Source: Streptomyces sp. CBMA291 (GTDB taxonomy: Bacteria > Actinomycetota > Actinomycetes > Streptomycetales > Streptomycetaceae). Taken from it: DNA of 64,000 nt. The notes under the pieces were generated by a model that saw only the letters and a program-made list of their open reading frames with translations, did no database searches and was not told where the DNA came from. Location of the stretch: the NCBI RefSeq assembly GCF_014596525.1, contig NZ_MSJP01000040.1:1-64000 (forward strand), in the 5' to 3' direction. The number at the start of each line of letters is the position of its first letter. The stretch's first letter is position 1. The position numbers were made by a program, and so were the translations under genes. Positions 44,415-53,229 of the stretch are shown in pieces.

Positions 44415-45248
44415 TCAGCGGCGTCGCATCCGCAGCCCGAGGAACCCGATGCCGAGCCCCATCAGGGAGAGCCCCACCCCCAGGGTGAACACAGGAATGC
44501 GCTGGTCGGCGAGGGGAGACGAGTTTTTCGCCGCCAGTTGCGGTGCGGCGGCGGGCCGACTGGCGGACGGGGTCGCCGGAAGGGGCGCCTCCTCCTCACG
44601 TACCGTCCCCTCCTCCTCCCCGGCGCCGTCGCGGGCCCCCGGTTCTGTAGCGGTTTCGGTACGGGTGGCCCCGCCCGGTGTGGTCCCGGCGCTCGCGGAG
44701 GCGGTCGGACCCGGTGGGCGTCCGGGCCGCACGCGCCCCTCCCCGGCGGGGAGCCCGGCCAGGGAGGCGGGGTCGCTGGGCGCGGGGGCGTCGGTGGGCT
44801 CGGCGCTCGACACGGGGGGCGCGAGGTGCCCGGGGGAAGCGCTCCCGGCGTGCGCGGGCGCTCCGGACGCGCCGGGGGGACGGCCCGGCGACGCGGATCC
44901 GGTCCCGGAGGGGGCCGCGGCGGCACCGGCCGGGGGCGGGGCGGGGGCCGGAGGCGAGGAGAGGGCGGGTCCGGGCGTGGGATCGGGAGCGGGGACGGGG
45001 GCGTGCGCGGGGCGCGCGGCCGTGTCCTCGCCGAGTGCGCGGGGCAGGGTGGGTGCGGGGAAGGGCGAGTCACCCTCCCCGAGCGCGCGGGGCAGGGTGT
45101 GGGCGGAGGAGGCGCTGTCCGCCCCGGCTCCCCGGGGCGCCGCGCCGTACCCGTGAGGAGCCCCGTACAGCGCCGCGGCGCAGGTGAACGCGCAGGCGAG
45201 CGTGGGGCCGACCCTGCGTGACCGGGCCCTGCGGAGTGCTGGAATCAC
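44415..45248 (-). CDS. Pro/Ala-rich secreted protein with C-terminal membrane anchor
   Basis: 277 residues, no recognised enzymatic domain. An Arg-rich start and hydrophobic segment (RRVGPTLACAFTCAAALYGAPHGYGA) look like a signal peptide. The mature region is disordered Pro/Ala/Gly with a duplicated TLPRALGE block. The C-terminus is a transmembrane helix (VFTLGVGLSLMGLGIGFLGL) and a basic RMRRR tail, a sortase-sorting-signal shape but without an LPXTG or LAXTG motif. GTG 45248 is chosen because GGAGGGG lies 8-9 nt upstream; the reading frame upstream of it lacks family-like features. Function unknown, perhaps a wall-spanning linker. Confidence 0.65.
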   Translation of the reverse strand: MIPALRRARSRRVGPTLACAFTCAAALYGAPHGYGAAPRGAGADSASSAHTLPRALGEGDSPFPAPTLPRALGEDTAARPAHAPVPAPDPTPGPALSSPPAPAPPPAGAAAAPSGTGSASPGRPPGASGAPAHAGSASPGHLAPPVSSAEPTDAPAPSDPASLAGLPAGEGRVRPGRPPGPTASASAGTTPGGATRTETATEPGARDGAGEEEGTVREEEAPLPATPSASRPAAAPQLAAKNSSPLADQRIPVFTLGVGLSLMGLGIGFLGLRMRRR

Positions 45249-45469
45249 CGGGTGAACCCCTCCCGTACCGAGCCGCCGAGGTGGTGCGCCCAGCGTCACA
45301 CGCCGGACCGCTCCCGGCATCCGGGACGGGGCGGCGGGGGTAAGGGAAGAGTCCGGGGCGCTCTCGTGGCGGAGTACGGCGGAGTACGGCGGAGTACGTA
45401 CGGGAGGAGCCCCGGGAGTCACGGCGCCGCCGGGCCGAGGGGCCGGGCGGCGCGCGGAGGGGCCGGGGG

Positions 45470-47095
45470 TTACTGCGGAGGGTTGCCCGTGGAGACCTTG
45501 AGGGTGAACTCGGCGTCCTTGTCGGTGATGTCCGCCCCGGCCGGCGGGTACTGCTCAAGGACCGTGCCCTCGCCGTAGGTCGACTCGTCCACCGGGGTCT
45601 GGACCATGATCTTCCAGCCCGCCGCCTGGACGCAGTCCTTCACCGACTGGATGTTCTTGTAGGTGAGGCTGGGGACCTCGAACTTCTCCGGGTCGTCGCT
45701 CGACTCGGTCGGCTGGGTGCACTTCTTCGCGTCGATGGTCTTGCTCAGGTCGGGACCCTTGTGGCCGGGCGCCGCCGTCTGCTCCTGCCGCCCGGTCCCG
45801 CCCGCCTGCTGGCCCTCGTCCTTCTTCATGAGGTCGCGGGCGAGGAACACCCCGCCGACCGCGAGGAGGACGACGACGATCGCGCCCACGACGACCGGGG
45901 TGTTCCGCCGGGGGCGCCCGGCGGACGGGGCGGGCGCGGGGGTGTGCACCGGCGCGTAGGGCGCGGGCGCGGGAGCCTGGTACATCGGCGCGGGCGTCGG
46001 AGCCTGCGGCGGGTAGCCGTAGGTGGGGGCGGGCGCGGGGGTCGCGGGGCCGTACGGGCCGGGCTGCGGCGTCGGCGGCAGATACGGCTGCTGGACGCCC
46101 TGGGGCGCGGGGTGCGGGCCGGGCTGCGGGGCGCCGATCGGCGGGAAGACGGCGGAGCCGACGCCCGCGCCGCTGCTGACGGGACCGCCCTGGACGATCA
46201 CCGGGGCGCCGCTCTGGCCCGCCGAGAGCACCCGCAGGCACTCGTCGCGCATCGCGGAGGCGCTCGGGAACCGCTCGTTCGGGTTCTTTCGCAGGGCGCG
46301 GGCGACGAGCGCGTCCATCGCCGGGGTCACCGCGCGGTTGACGGAGGACGGGGCGACCGGCTCCTCCTGTACATGCGCGTAGGCGATGGCCAGCGGGGAG
46401 TCGGCGTCGAAGGGCAGCCGGCCGGTCAGCAGCTGGAAGAGCATGATGCCGACCGAGTAGAGGTCGGAGCGGGCGTCCACGGGGCGGCCCAGGGCCTGCT
46501 CGGGGGAGAGGTACTGCGGGGTGCCGACGACCATGCCGGTCTGCGTCATCGAGGTGACGCCGGACTGCATGGCCCGCGCGATGCCGAAGTCCATGACCTT
46601 GACCACGCCGCGCTTGGTCGTCATCACGTTGCCCGGCTTGATGTCCCGGTGGACCAGGCCCATCTCGTGGCTGACGTCGAGGGCGGCGAGGACGTCGGCG
46701 GTCACCCGCAGCGCCTTGTCGGCGGGCATCGCCCCGTACTGCCGGATGTCGGAGGCGAGGACCGAGCCGAGCGGCTGCCCCTCCACGTACTCCATGACGA
46801 TGTACGGCATGACGGCGCCGTCGAGGGTGTCCTCGCCGGTGTCGAAGACGGAGACGATGTTGGTGTGCGACAGCTTCGCGACCGCCTGCGCCTCGCGCCG
46901 GAACCGCTCGCGGAAGGACTGCTCCCGGCCCAGCTCCGTGTGGAGGGTCTTGATCGCGACCTGCCGGTCGAGGGCGCTGTCGTAGGCCAGGTAGACGGAG
47001 GCCATGCCGCCCTCGCCGAGAAGGTCACGCAGCTGGTACCGGCCGCCCGCGACCGAACCGCCCGCGTAGCGGCCCTGTGCGCCGTCCTGGCTCAT
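45470..47095 (-). CDS. Ser/Thr protein kinase with single C-terminal PASTA-like domain
   Basis: A 541-residue membrane kinase. Gly loop GEGGMASVYLA, Lys49, HRDIKPGN (Asp151), DFG 169-171, activation loop with TSMTQTGMVVGTPQYLSPEQ. A long Pro/Ala/Gly/Tyr-rich juxtamembrane stretch (about 285-395), a transmembrane helix (NTPVVVGAIVVVLLAVGGVFLA), and an extracellular region with a disulfide-capable Cys pair and one PASTA-like repeat (FEVPSLTYKNIQSVKDCVQAAGWKIMV). ATG 47095. Diverges from another kinase 274 bp away. Confidence 0.93.
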   Translation of the reverse strand: MSQDGAQGRYAGGSVAGGRYQLRDLLGEGGMASVYLAYDSALDRQVAIKTLHTELGREQSFRERFRREAQAVAKLSHTNIVSVFDTGEDTLDGAVMPYIVMEYVEGQPLGSVLASDIRQYGAMPADKALRVTADVLAALDVSHEMGLVHRDIKPGNVMTTKRGVVKVMDFGIARAMQSGVTSMTQTGMVVGTPQYLSPEQALGRPVDARSDLYSVGIMLFQLLTGRLPFDADSPLAIAYAHVQEEPVAPSSVNRAVTPAMDALVARALRKNPNERFPSASAMRDECLRVLSAGQSGAPVIVQGGPVSSGAGVGSAVFPPIGAPQPGPHPAPQGVQQPYLPPTPQPGPYGPATPAPAPTYGYPPQAPTPAPMYQAPAPAPYAPVHTPAPAPSAGRPRRNTPVVVGAIVVVLLAVGGVFLARDLMKKDEGQQAGGTGRQEQTAAPGHKGPDLSKTIDAKKCTQPTESSDDPEKFEVPSLTYKNIQSVKDCVQAAGWKIMVQTPVDESTYGEGTVLEQYPPAGADITDKDAEFTLKVSTGNPPQ

Positions 47096-47369
47096 CCGTG
47101 CTTCCCCCTACGCGCGCGTGGCGGCGTCGATCCGAATTTCCTGGCCAAGTCTGCCCCAGGGCACCGACACGTCAAGCCGGGTGCCCGTTCCGTGACCCTC
47201 CGCACAGGGCGGATATCCGAAGGGTTCGCGGGCGGGCGGAGGAATCCCATCGAATTTGCACAGGTGTACGTGAACGGGGTTGGATGGCCGGTCCATCTCG
47301 GACCGTGATGTCGTACGAAGCCTGTAGCGTGACGACTGGACACGGCACGACAGACGACGGCGAGGACTG
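47096..47369. promoter_or_regulatory. Divergent promoter region of two kinase genes
   Basis: A 274-bp region with short inverted repeats (GATGG-CCG-GTCCATC near 47283-47297 and GGTCC-ATCTC-GGACC) and a possible plus-strand -10 element TAGCGT before the kinase start at 47370. No gene is supported. Confidence 0.45.
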
Positions 47370-48974
47370 ATGGCACCCGAATCCGGAGCAGGTGGCGGTG
47401 TGCCGGACGCGGCAGCGGAGTCCTGGGGCGTCGGTGGCGTCGTCGGTGACGGACGCTACCGGCTGACGCACCGTCTGGGCCGCGGCGGCATGGCCGAGGT
47501 GTTCGCGGCGGAGGACGTACGGCTCGGCCGCACCGTCGCCGTCAAGCTCCTCCGCGCCGACCTGGCCGAGGACCCGGTCTCCAAGGCCCGGTTCACCCGC
47601 GAGGCGCAGTCCGTCGCGGGCCTCAACCACCATGCGATCGTCGCCGTGTACGACTCCGGCGAGGACCTCGTGGGCGGGCGGCCCGTGCCGTACATCGTGA
47701 TGGAGCTGGTCGAGGGCCGCACCATCCGCGACCTGCTGCTCAGCGCCGAGGCGCCGGGCCCCGAGCAGGCCCTCATCATCGTCTCCGGGGTGCTTGAGGC
47801 GTTGGCATATTCGCATCAGCACGGCATCGTGCACCGGGACATCAAGCCCGCCAACGTGATCATCACCCACAGCGGCGCGGTGAAGGTCATGGACTTCGGC
47901 ATCGCCCGTGCCCTGCACGGCGCGCAGTCCACGATGACGCAGACCGGCATGGTCATGGGCACCCCGCAGTACCTCTCCCCGGAGCAGGCCCTCGGCAAGG
48001 CCGTCGACCACCGCTCCGACCTGTACGCGACGGGCTGTCTCCTCTACGAACTCCTCGCGCTGCGTCCGCCTTTCACCGGCGAGACGCCGCTCTCCGTCGT
48101 GTACCAGCACGTCCAGGACACCCCGGTGCCGCCCTCCGAGGTGACGCACGCCGTGCCGCCGGAGCTCGACGGTCTGGTGATGCGCTCGCTCGCGAAGGAC
48201 CCGGACGACCGGTTCCAGAGCGCCGAGGAGATGCGCGGGCTCATCCAGTACGGCCTCCAGATGCTCCAGCAGCAGGGCGGCCACACCGGCACGTGGAACA
48301 CCGGCCCCGTCGGTCTGCACGACGGGGTGCACACCCAGGTCAACGGGATGGCGGCGACCACCGCCATGGGCCACCCGATGCACGGCGAGACCGCGCAGGG
48401 CCCGATCCTCCCGCCGATGAACCCGGACGACGGCGGCTACGGCGGCTACGACGGCGGTCCGGTCGCCGCCGGCGGCTACGGCCAGGACGTCGGCTACCAG
48501 CAGGGCCGGGGCCGTGCCGGGCGCGGCAAGGTGTGGCTGTTCGCCGCGCTCGCGCTGATCGCGGTCGTCGTCGGCATCGTCTTCGCGCTGGACCCGCCGG
48601 GCCGTACGGACGACTCGCCCGGCAACACCCCGACGGTCACCGACGCGCCGACGACCGCCTCGGAGGAGCCCACGCCCTCGGAGGAGCCGTCCCAGGAGCC
48701 GACGCGCGACCAGGGCAACTCCGACGGCGGCGCCACCCAGCAGCCGTGGACGCCGCCGCGCACCCACCGGCCGACCACCCAGCCCGCTCCCACGGAGGAG
48801 ACCACGGGCGAGCCGGTGACCGAGCCGACCCCGTCGGAGGAGCCGACCGAGGAGCCGACGAAGACGACGGCACCGCCGACGGAGCCGACCGGCGAGCCGA
48901 CGACCGAGGCGCCGCCGACCTCGACCGTCAACCCGGAGACGCCTCCGACGGGCGGCGGCGCCCCGACCGGCTGA
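47370..48974 (+). CDS. Ser/Thr protein kinase with Thr/Pro/Glu-rich extracellular tail
   Basis: A 534-residue membrane kinase. Gly loop GRGGMAEVFAA, Lys59, HRDIKPAN (Asp157), DFG in KVMDFGIARAL, activation segment TMTQTGMVMGTPQYLSPEQ. After a Gly/Tyr-rich linker, a single transmembrane helix lies at about 388-407. The outer part (about 125 residues) has no PASTA domain; it is a disordered Thr/Pro/Glu repeat (SEEPTPSEEPSQEPT, TEPTPSEEPTEEPT), probably spanning the wall. ATG 47370. Divergent from the PASTA-like kinase, so the two may cross-phosphorylate; that is inference. Confidence 0.93.
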   Translation: MAPESGAGGGVPDAAAESWGVGGVVGDGRYRLTHRLGRGGMAEVFAAEDVRLGRTVAVKLLRADLAEDPVSKARFTREAQSVAGLNHHAIVAVYDSGEDLVGGRPVPYIVMELVEGRTIRDLLLSAEAPGPEQALIIVSGVLEALAYSHQHGIVHRDIKPANVIITHSGAVKVMDFGIARALHGAQSTMTQTGMVMGTPQYLSPEQALGKAVDHRSDLYATGCLLYELLALRPPFTGETPLSVVYQHVQDTPVPPSEVTHAVPPELDGLVMRSLAKDPDDRFQSAEEMRGLIQYGLQMLQQQGGHTGTWNTGPVGLHDGVHTQVNGMAATTAMGHPMHGETAQGPILPPMNPDDGGYGGYDGGPVAAGGYGQDVGYQQGRGRAGRGKVWLFAALALIAVVVGIVFALDPPGRTDDSPGNTPTVTDAPTTASEEPTPSEEPSQEPTRDQGNSDGGATQQPWTPPRTHRPTTQPAPTEETTGEPVTEPTPSEEPTEEPTKTTAPPTEPTGEPTTEAPPTSTVNPETPPTGGGAPTG

Positions 48975-48998
48975 CCGGCCGCTCTCCGCACGGAAGGA

Positions 48999-49029
48999 CC
49001 GCCCGGCACGCACGAAGCGTGCCGGGCGG
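48999..49029 (+). terminator. Hairpin terminator after kinase gene
   Basis: A 13-bp perfect stem (48999-49011 with 49017-49029, loop ACGAA), 24 nt after the kinase stop. A parS-like site follows immediately at 49033. Confidence 0.8.
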
Positions 49030-49032
49030 CCT

Positions 49033-49046
49033 GTTTCACGTGGAAC
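49033..49046. promoter_or_regulatory. parS-like site (one mismatch)
   Basis: GTTTCACGTGGAAC, one base from the parS consensus, in an intergenic region immediately after a terminator hairpin. Same variant as the site at 41987, opposite orientation. Confidence 0.7.
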
Positions 49047-49108
49047 CGCACCCTGGCACCGTCGCGTGGAGACGCCTTCGTGTGGAGGTGCCTTCGCGCG
49101 AGCACACC

Positions 49109-49252
49109 CGGCACCGAGCCCGTCACCGCGCCCGGCACCGAGCCCGTCACCGCGCCCGGCACCGAGCCCGTCACCGCGCCCGGCACCGAGCCCGTCACCG
49201 CGCCCGGCACCGAGCCCGGCACCGCGCCCGGCACCGCGCCCGTCACCCCGTG
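49109..49252. repeat. 24-bp tandem repeat, about six copies
   Basis: Unit CGGCACCGAGCCCGTCACCG plus CGCC; four perfect copies, then two with changes. The last copy includes the stop codon of the APH-like gene (49243-49245). The array lies between convergent genes. Confidence 0.9.
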
Positions 49253-50334
49253 AACGCGTCCCGCACCGCCTCGTACTCGCGGGTCCACCACACCGCCAGG
49301 GCCGACACGGCGGGGAACTGCGGGTCGGCCCGCCGGTCGAGCAGCTGGTAGCGCCAGCGCAGGGTCCAGAAGTCGTTGAGGCGCTCCCACCACACCCGGT
49401 GGACGGCCGCCGCCAGTTCCGCGCGTCCCGCGCCCGCCGCCTCCCGGTACGCGCGCGCGTACTCCCGCACCTTGTCCAAGGCCAGCTCGCCTTCCGGGCG
49501 TACGAAGAAGATGGCCGCCGCCCTGACCGCTTCCTCGGCCCGGGGGTGTAACCCGAGCCGGTCCCAGTCGATGATCGCGGCGGGCTCGGCGCCCCGGTAG
49601 AGCAGGTTCAGCGGGTGGAAGTCGCCGTGCACCCAGCCCGCGGCGGTGGCGGGCGGCGGGCGCCGGTGCGCGTGCTGGGCGAGGAGTCTGCGCCGCTCCC
49701 TGAGGCGGTGCTCGGCGAGGGCGTCGAAGCTGTCGCGGGGGTGGTGGGCGCGGGCGAGCCGGAGCAGTTCCCCGATGGCCCGGAAGGTGTCCGGGAGGTC
49801 GGCGCTCGCGCGGGCGTCCTCGTCGGCGACCGCGCCGGGCTCCTCGTCCTCCTGCCCCGGGGCGGACATCACGAGGGCCAGGGCGGTGTGGACCTGCCCG
49901 AGGAGGGTGCCGAGGCGCCGGGAGCCGCAGGGGGAGAGCTGGGCGCCGTTCCGGTGCCGTCCGTCCACCCAGGGGTGCAGGGCGTAGCAGTGGCCGTCGA
50001 CGACGGTGACCGTACGGCCCGAGGAGTCGGCGAGGGGCGGGGCGACGGGCAGTCCGAGGGCGCCGAGGCGCTGGGTGGCCCGGTGCTGGCGGGCGATGGT
50101 GGCGCGGTCGGCGGTGGGCGCGTCGAGGTGCTGCTTGAGGAAGTAGGTGCCGCGCGTGGTGGAGAGACGGAAGCCCCGGTTGAGCAGTCCCTCGGTGACA
50201 GGCACGCAGGAGAGGGGTTCTCCGGCGTGCCGGTGGTGGCGCAGCAGGGCGCCGAGGGGCGGGGTGCCCACGGGCCGGGCGGTCGGCGGCCGGTGGGTGG
50301 TCGGCGGGGTGAGCGTTTCAGATGAGCGCGGCAC
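49243..50334 (-). CDS. APH-family phosphotransferase
   Basis: A 363-residue protein of the aminoglycoside phosphotransferase/choline kinase fold. It has the N-lobe Lys in GTYFLKQHLD, the catalytic Brenner motif HGDFHPLNLLY and the metal-binding IIDWDRLG. The N-terminal 25 residues are Pro/Thr-rich. The true substrate (antibiotic, sugar, choline-like or other small molecule) cannot be deduced, so a resistance role should not be assumed. ATG 50334, 15 bp after the next gene's stop, suggests an operon with the upstream PNPOx-like gene. Confidence 0.85.
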   Translation of the reverse strand: MPRSSETLTPPTTHRPPTARPVGTPPLGALLRHHRHAGEPLSCVPVTEGLLNRGFRLSTTRGTYFLKQHLDAPTADRATIARQHRATQRLGALGLPVAPPLADSSGRTVTVVDGHCYALHPWVDGRHRNGAQLSPCGSRRLGTLLGQVHTALALVMSAPGQEDEEPGAVADEDARASADLPDTFRAIGELLRLARAHHPRDSFDALAEHRLRERRRLLAQHAHRRPPPATAAGWVHGDFHPLNLLYRGAEPAAIIDWDRLGLHPRAEEAVRAAAIFFVRPEGELALDKVREYARAYREAAGAGRAELAAAVHRVWWERLNDFWTLRWRYQLLDRRADPQFPAVSALAVWWTREYEAVRDAFTG

Positions 50335-50349
50335 CCGCCAGATGTTAGA

Positions 50350-50871
50350 TCACGCTACGTGGTGGAGGTGTCGCCGTACGGAACGCTCGGCGTTCTGCCG
50401 GGCCGAGGGGGGCCCGCCCTGACGGCCCACGGGGGCGGCCGGAGGGTGGCAGACGGGCGTCTCACCGGGGTAGTCGAGGGAGTGGACGGTCACGAACCGC
50501 GGGTCGACGCGCATGAAGACGGGGACGAAGGGCTCGCCGTCGACAGTGTCAGGTTGGGAGCCGAAGGCCCTGAGTTGCGCCTCGGTGGGCCGGACGATCT
50601 CGGCGGTGCCGGCGAACTGCACGGACCACAGGTGCTCGGATCCGGAGTTGAAGTTGTCCGCGCCGTAGGCGACGACGCTGCCGTTGCAGGCACGGTGGTA
50701 GCCGAGCCCTTCGTGGAGCCGGATCAGGACCTGTCCCTCGGACACGATGTGCCGAGCGGGGGCGACGAACGGCATCGCCCGCATGCTGGTCGCCACCCGG
50801 CCGTAGGACACGCGGCTGAGCAGCTCAATGGCGCGGATCTCGTCGGAGGACATGTTTCCACTCTCCGCCAT
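50350..50871 (-). CDS. Pyridoxamine 5'-phosphate oxidase-like flavin/heme-binding protein
   Basis: A 173-residue split-beta-barrel protein: MSSDEIRAIELLSRVSYGRVATSMRAMPFVAPARHIVSEGQVLIRLHEG, with SVVAYGADNFNSGSEHLWSVQFAGTAEIV and a C-terminal Arg/His-rich tail. Such proteins bind FMN, F420 or heme. It lies downstream of an orphan DevR-like response regulator on the same strand (143 bp apart), reminiscent of dormancy-regulator loci where these folds are common. ATG 50871 is chosen because AGGG lies 6 nt upstream; a GTG at 50877 would be too close to it. Confidence 0.82.
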   Translation of the reverse strand: MAESGNMSSDEIRAIELLSRVSYGRVATSMRAMPFVAPARHIVSEGQVLIRLHEGLGYHRACNGSVVAYGADNFNSGSEHLWSVQFAGTAEIVRPTEAQLRAFGSQPDTVDGEPFVPVFMRVDPRFVTVHSLDYPGETPVCHPPAAPVGRQGGPPSARQNAERSVRRHLHHVA

Positions 50872-51014
50872 CGCCACCCTGCCCGAAAAGGGGCCCCAGC
50901 CCCGCTTTCACGGGGACGTAGGTCCCGAAACGTGCGTCCGACCCCGCTCTCGGCCTCCGTACGGACCTCGGCGGGTGCCGTACGGGGAGAGCGGGGTCTC
51001 GGGGGACGGCTCCG

Positions 51015-51674
51015 TCAGTGGCGCTCCGCCTGGAGTCGTGCCACGTACGCGGCGGCCTGCGAGCGCCGCTCCATGCCCAGCTTGGACAGCAGGCTGGAGA
51101 CGTAGTTCTTGATGGTCTTCTCCGCGAGGTGGAGCCGCTCGCCGATGACCCGGTTGGTCAGGCCCTCGCCGATCAGGTCCAGGATCTTGCGCTCCTGCTC
51201 GGTCAGGTTGGCGAGCTTGTCGTCGCCCTTCGGGTTGTTGCCGTCGCGCAGCCGCTCCAGGACCCGGGCGGTCGCCACCGGGTCGAGCAGCGACTTGCCG
51301 GCCGCCACGTCACGCACCGCGTTGAGCAGCTCGTTGCCCCGGATGGCCTTGAGGACGTAGCCCGAGGCCCCGGCCATGATCGCGTCGAAGAGCGCCTCGT
51401 CGTCCGCGTACGAGGTCAGCATCAGGCACTTGACGTCCTCGTCCTGCGAGCGGACCTCGCGGCACACCTCGACGCCGCTGCCGTCCGGCAGCCGTACGTC
51501 GAGGACCGCGACGTCGGGGCGGGTCGCGGGGATCCTGACCAGCGCGTCCGCCGCCGTTCCCGCCTCGCCGACCACCTCGATGTCGTCTTCCACGGAGAGC
51601 AGCTCGTGGACGCCGCGCCGGACGACTTCATGGTCGTCCAGCAGAAATACCCGGATTTTTCCTTCTTCGCGCAC
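51015..51674 (-). CDS. Orphan NarL/DevR-like response regulator
   Basis: A 219-residue response regulator. Receiver: Asp13/Asp14 pocket, phospho-acceptor Asp59 in VAVLDVRLPDG, Thr in MLTSYADDE, Lys in GYVLKAIRG. LuxR-type HTH: LTEQERKILDLIGEGLTNRVIGERLHLAEKTIKNYVSSLLSKLGM. No histidine kinase is adjacent, so its kinase is unlinked or absent. The domain pattern is close to DevR/DosR. GTG 51674; divergent from the dehydrogenase operon. Confidence 0.92.
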   Translation of the reverse strand: MREEGKIRVFLLDDHEVVRRGVHELLSVEDDIEVVGEAGTAADALVRIPATRPDVAVLDVRLPDGSGVEVCREVRSQDEDVKCLMLTSYADDEALFDAIMAGASGYVLKAIRGNELLNAVRDVAAGKSLLDPVATARVLERLRDGNNPKGDDKLANLTEQERKILDLIGEGLTNRVIGERLHLAEKTIKNYVSSLLSKLGMERRSQAAAYVARLQAERH

Positions 51675-52042
51675 GCTGCCAGTCTCACATATTGGCTCTT
51701 CCCGCGCCCGGGGTGCGCGGGATAACGTCTCGGATGTTCCGGCGGCTCTCCGCAGCCGTTGCCGACGCGTTGACCAGCCGTTGTTCCCCGTTTTCTGGAT
51801 TTACTTGGAAATCCAAGCAAAATCGCAGGTCAAGTGGGGTTTCGCGGGAATGTCGCGCGATGGGTAACGTGCGTATGACAGGGCGCTCGCCGGGGCACCT
51901 GTCACGCCCGACCCCGGCCGCGTCGCACCCACCCCGTGCGAAGGGCACGGATAAGGCGGAGAGCCTCCCCTTGCCCAGCGGCAGGGGGGACCCAGGCCTT
52001 ACCGGCGAACCCGGGGGGCCGGACCGACGGAGGAGCACGCAC
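51675..52042. promoter_or_regulatory. Divergent intergenic region with AT-rich promoter block
   Basis: About 370 bp between the response regulator and the E1 alpha gene. A markedly AT-rich stretch around 51781-51835 contains the palindrome CTTGGAAATCCAAG (51804-51817) and a second inverted repeat TGGATTT/AAATCCA overlapping it. This is the likely operator/promoter zone. No gene is supported. Confidence 0.55.
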
Positions 52043-53227
52043 GTGACCGTGGAGAGCACTGCCGCGCGCAAGACGACGCGACGCAGCAGCGGCACCAAGC
52101 GCACCGCTAGCGCGAGCACCAGCACCACCAAGAAGACGAGCGCGCGCGGCGCGGCGGAGCCTGAGCTCGTCCAGCTGCTGACGCCCGAGGGAGAGCGCGT
52201 CCAGCACCCCGACTACGACATCGACCTGAGCGCCGAGGAGCTGCGCGGTCTCTACCGCGACATGGTCCTCACCCGCCGGTTCGACGCCGAGGCGACCTCC
52301 CTCCAGCGGCAGGGCGAGCTGGGTCTGTGGGCCTCGCTGCTCGGCCAGGAGGCGGCCCAGATCGGTTCCGGCCGTGCCCTGCGGGACGACGACTACGTTT
52401 TCCCGACCTACCGCGAGCACGGTGTGGCCTGGGTCCGGGGCGTCGACCCGACGAATCTCCTGGGAATGTTCCGGGGGGTGAACCACGGCGGCTGGGACCC
52501 CAACAGCAATAATTTCCACCTGTACACGATCGTCATCGGTTCGCAGACGCTGCACGCCACCGGATATGCGATGGGTATCGCCAAGGACGGCGCGGATTCC
52601 GCCGTCATCGCGTACTTCGGCGACGGCGCTTCCAGCCAGGGCGATGTGAACGAGGCGTTCACCTTCTCCGCCGTCTACAACGCGCCCGTCGTGTTCTTCT
52701 GCCAGAACAACCAGTGGGCGATCTCCGAGCCCACCGAGAAGCAGACCCGCGTCCCGCTCTACCAGCGCGCCCGCGGCTTCGGCTTCCCCGGCGTCCGGGT
52801 CGACGGCAACGACGTCCTGGCCTGCCTCGCGGTGACGAAGTCCGCCCTGGAGCGGGCCCGCCGCGGCGAGGGCCCGACCCTCGTCGAGGCCTTCACCTAC
52901 CGGATGGGCGCCCACACCACCTCCGACGACCCGACGAAGTACCGCAGGGACGAGGAGCGGGAGGCCTGGGAGGCCAAGGACCCGATCCTGCGCCTCAAGG
53001 CGTACCTGGAGCGCGAGGGCCACGCCGACGAGGCCTTCTTCGAGGAGCTGGAAGCGGAGAGCGAGACCCTCGGCAAGCGGGTCCGCGAGGCCGTGCGGTC
53101 CATGCCCGACCCGGACCACACCGCGATGTTCGAGCACGTCTACGCGGACGGGCACACGCTCGTCGACGAGGAGCGCGCGCAGTTCACCGCCTACCAGGCG
53201 TCCTTCGCGGATGACGAGGTCAAGTAA
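52043..53227 (+). CDS. bkdA: 2-oxoacid dehydrogenase E1 alpha subunit (second operon)
   Basis: A 394-residue ThDP-dependent E1 alpha subunit. A Lys/Thr/Ser/Arg-rich tail of about 35 residues precedes the core: MVLTRRFDAEATSLQRQGELGLWASLLGQEAAQIGSG, ThDP motif GDGASSQGDVNEAFTFSAVYNAPVVFFCQNNQWAIS, and MGAHTTSDDPTKYR. GTG 52043 has GGAGGAG 8 nt upstream; the long open frame upstream of it lacks family similarity. First gene of a complete E1 alpha-E1 beta-E2 set, again without E3. Branched-chain versus pyruvate substrate cannot be settled by eye; the relation to Streptomyces bkd genes favours branched-chain. Confidence 0.92.
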   Translation: MTVESTAARKTTRRSSGTKRTASASTSTTKKTSARGAAEPELVQLLTPEGERVQHPDYDIDLSAEELRGLYRDMVLTRRFDAEATSLQRQGELGLWASLLGQEAAQIGSGRALRDDDYVFPTYREHGVAWVRGVDPTNLLGMFRGVNHGGWDPNSNNFHLYTIVIGSQTLHATGYAMGIAKDGADSAVIAYFGDGASSQGDVNEAFTFSAVYNAPVVFFCQNNQWAISEPTEKQTRVPLYQRARGFGFPGVRVDGNDVLACLAVTKSALERARRGEGPTLVEAFTYRMGAHTTSDDPTKYRRDEEREAWEAKDPILRLKAYLEREGHADEAFFEELEAESETLGKRVREAVRSMPDPDHTAMFEHVYADGHTLVDEERAQFTAYQASFADDEVK

Positions 53228-53229
53228 CC

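Noticed and set aside
49109..49252. CRISPR array
   Set aside because: Units are contiguous 24-bp repeats with no unique spacers and no cas genes nearby.
49243..50334. Calling the APH-like gene an antibiotic resistance gene
   Set aside because: The fold is shared with many small-molecule kinases and the core-chromosome context gives no support for resistance.
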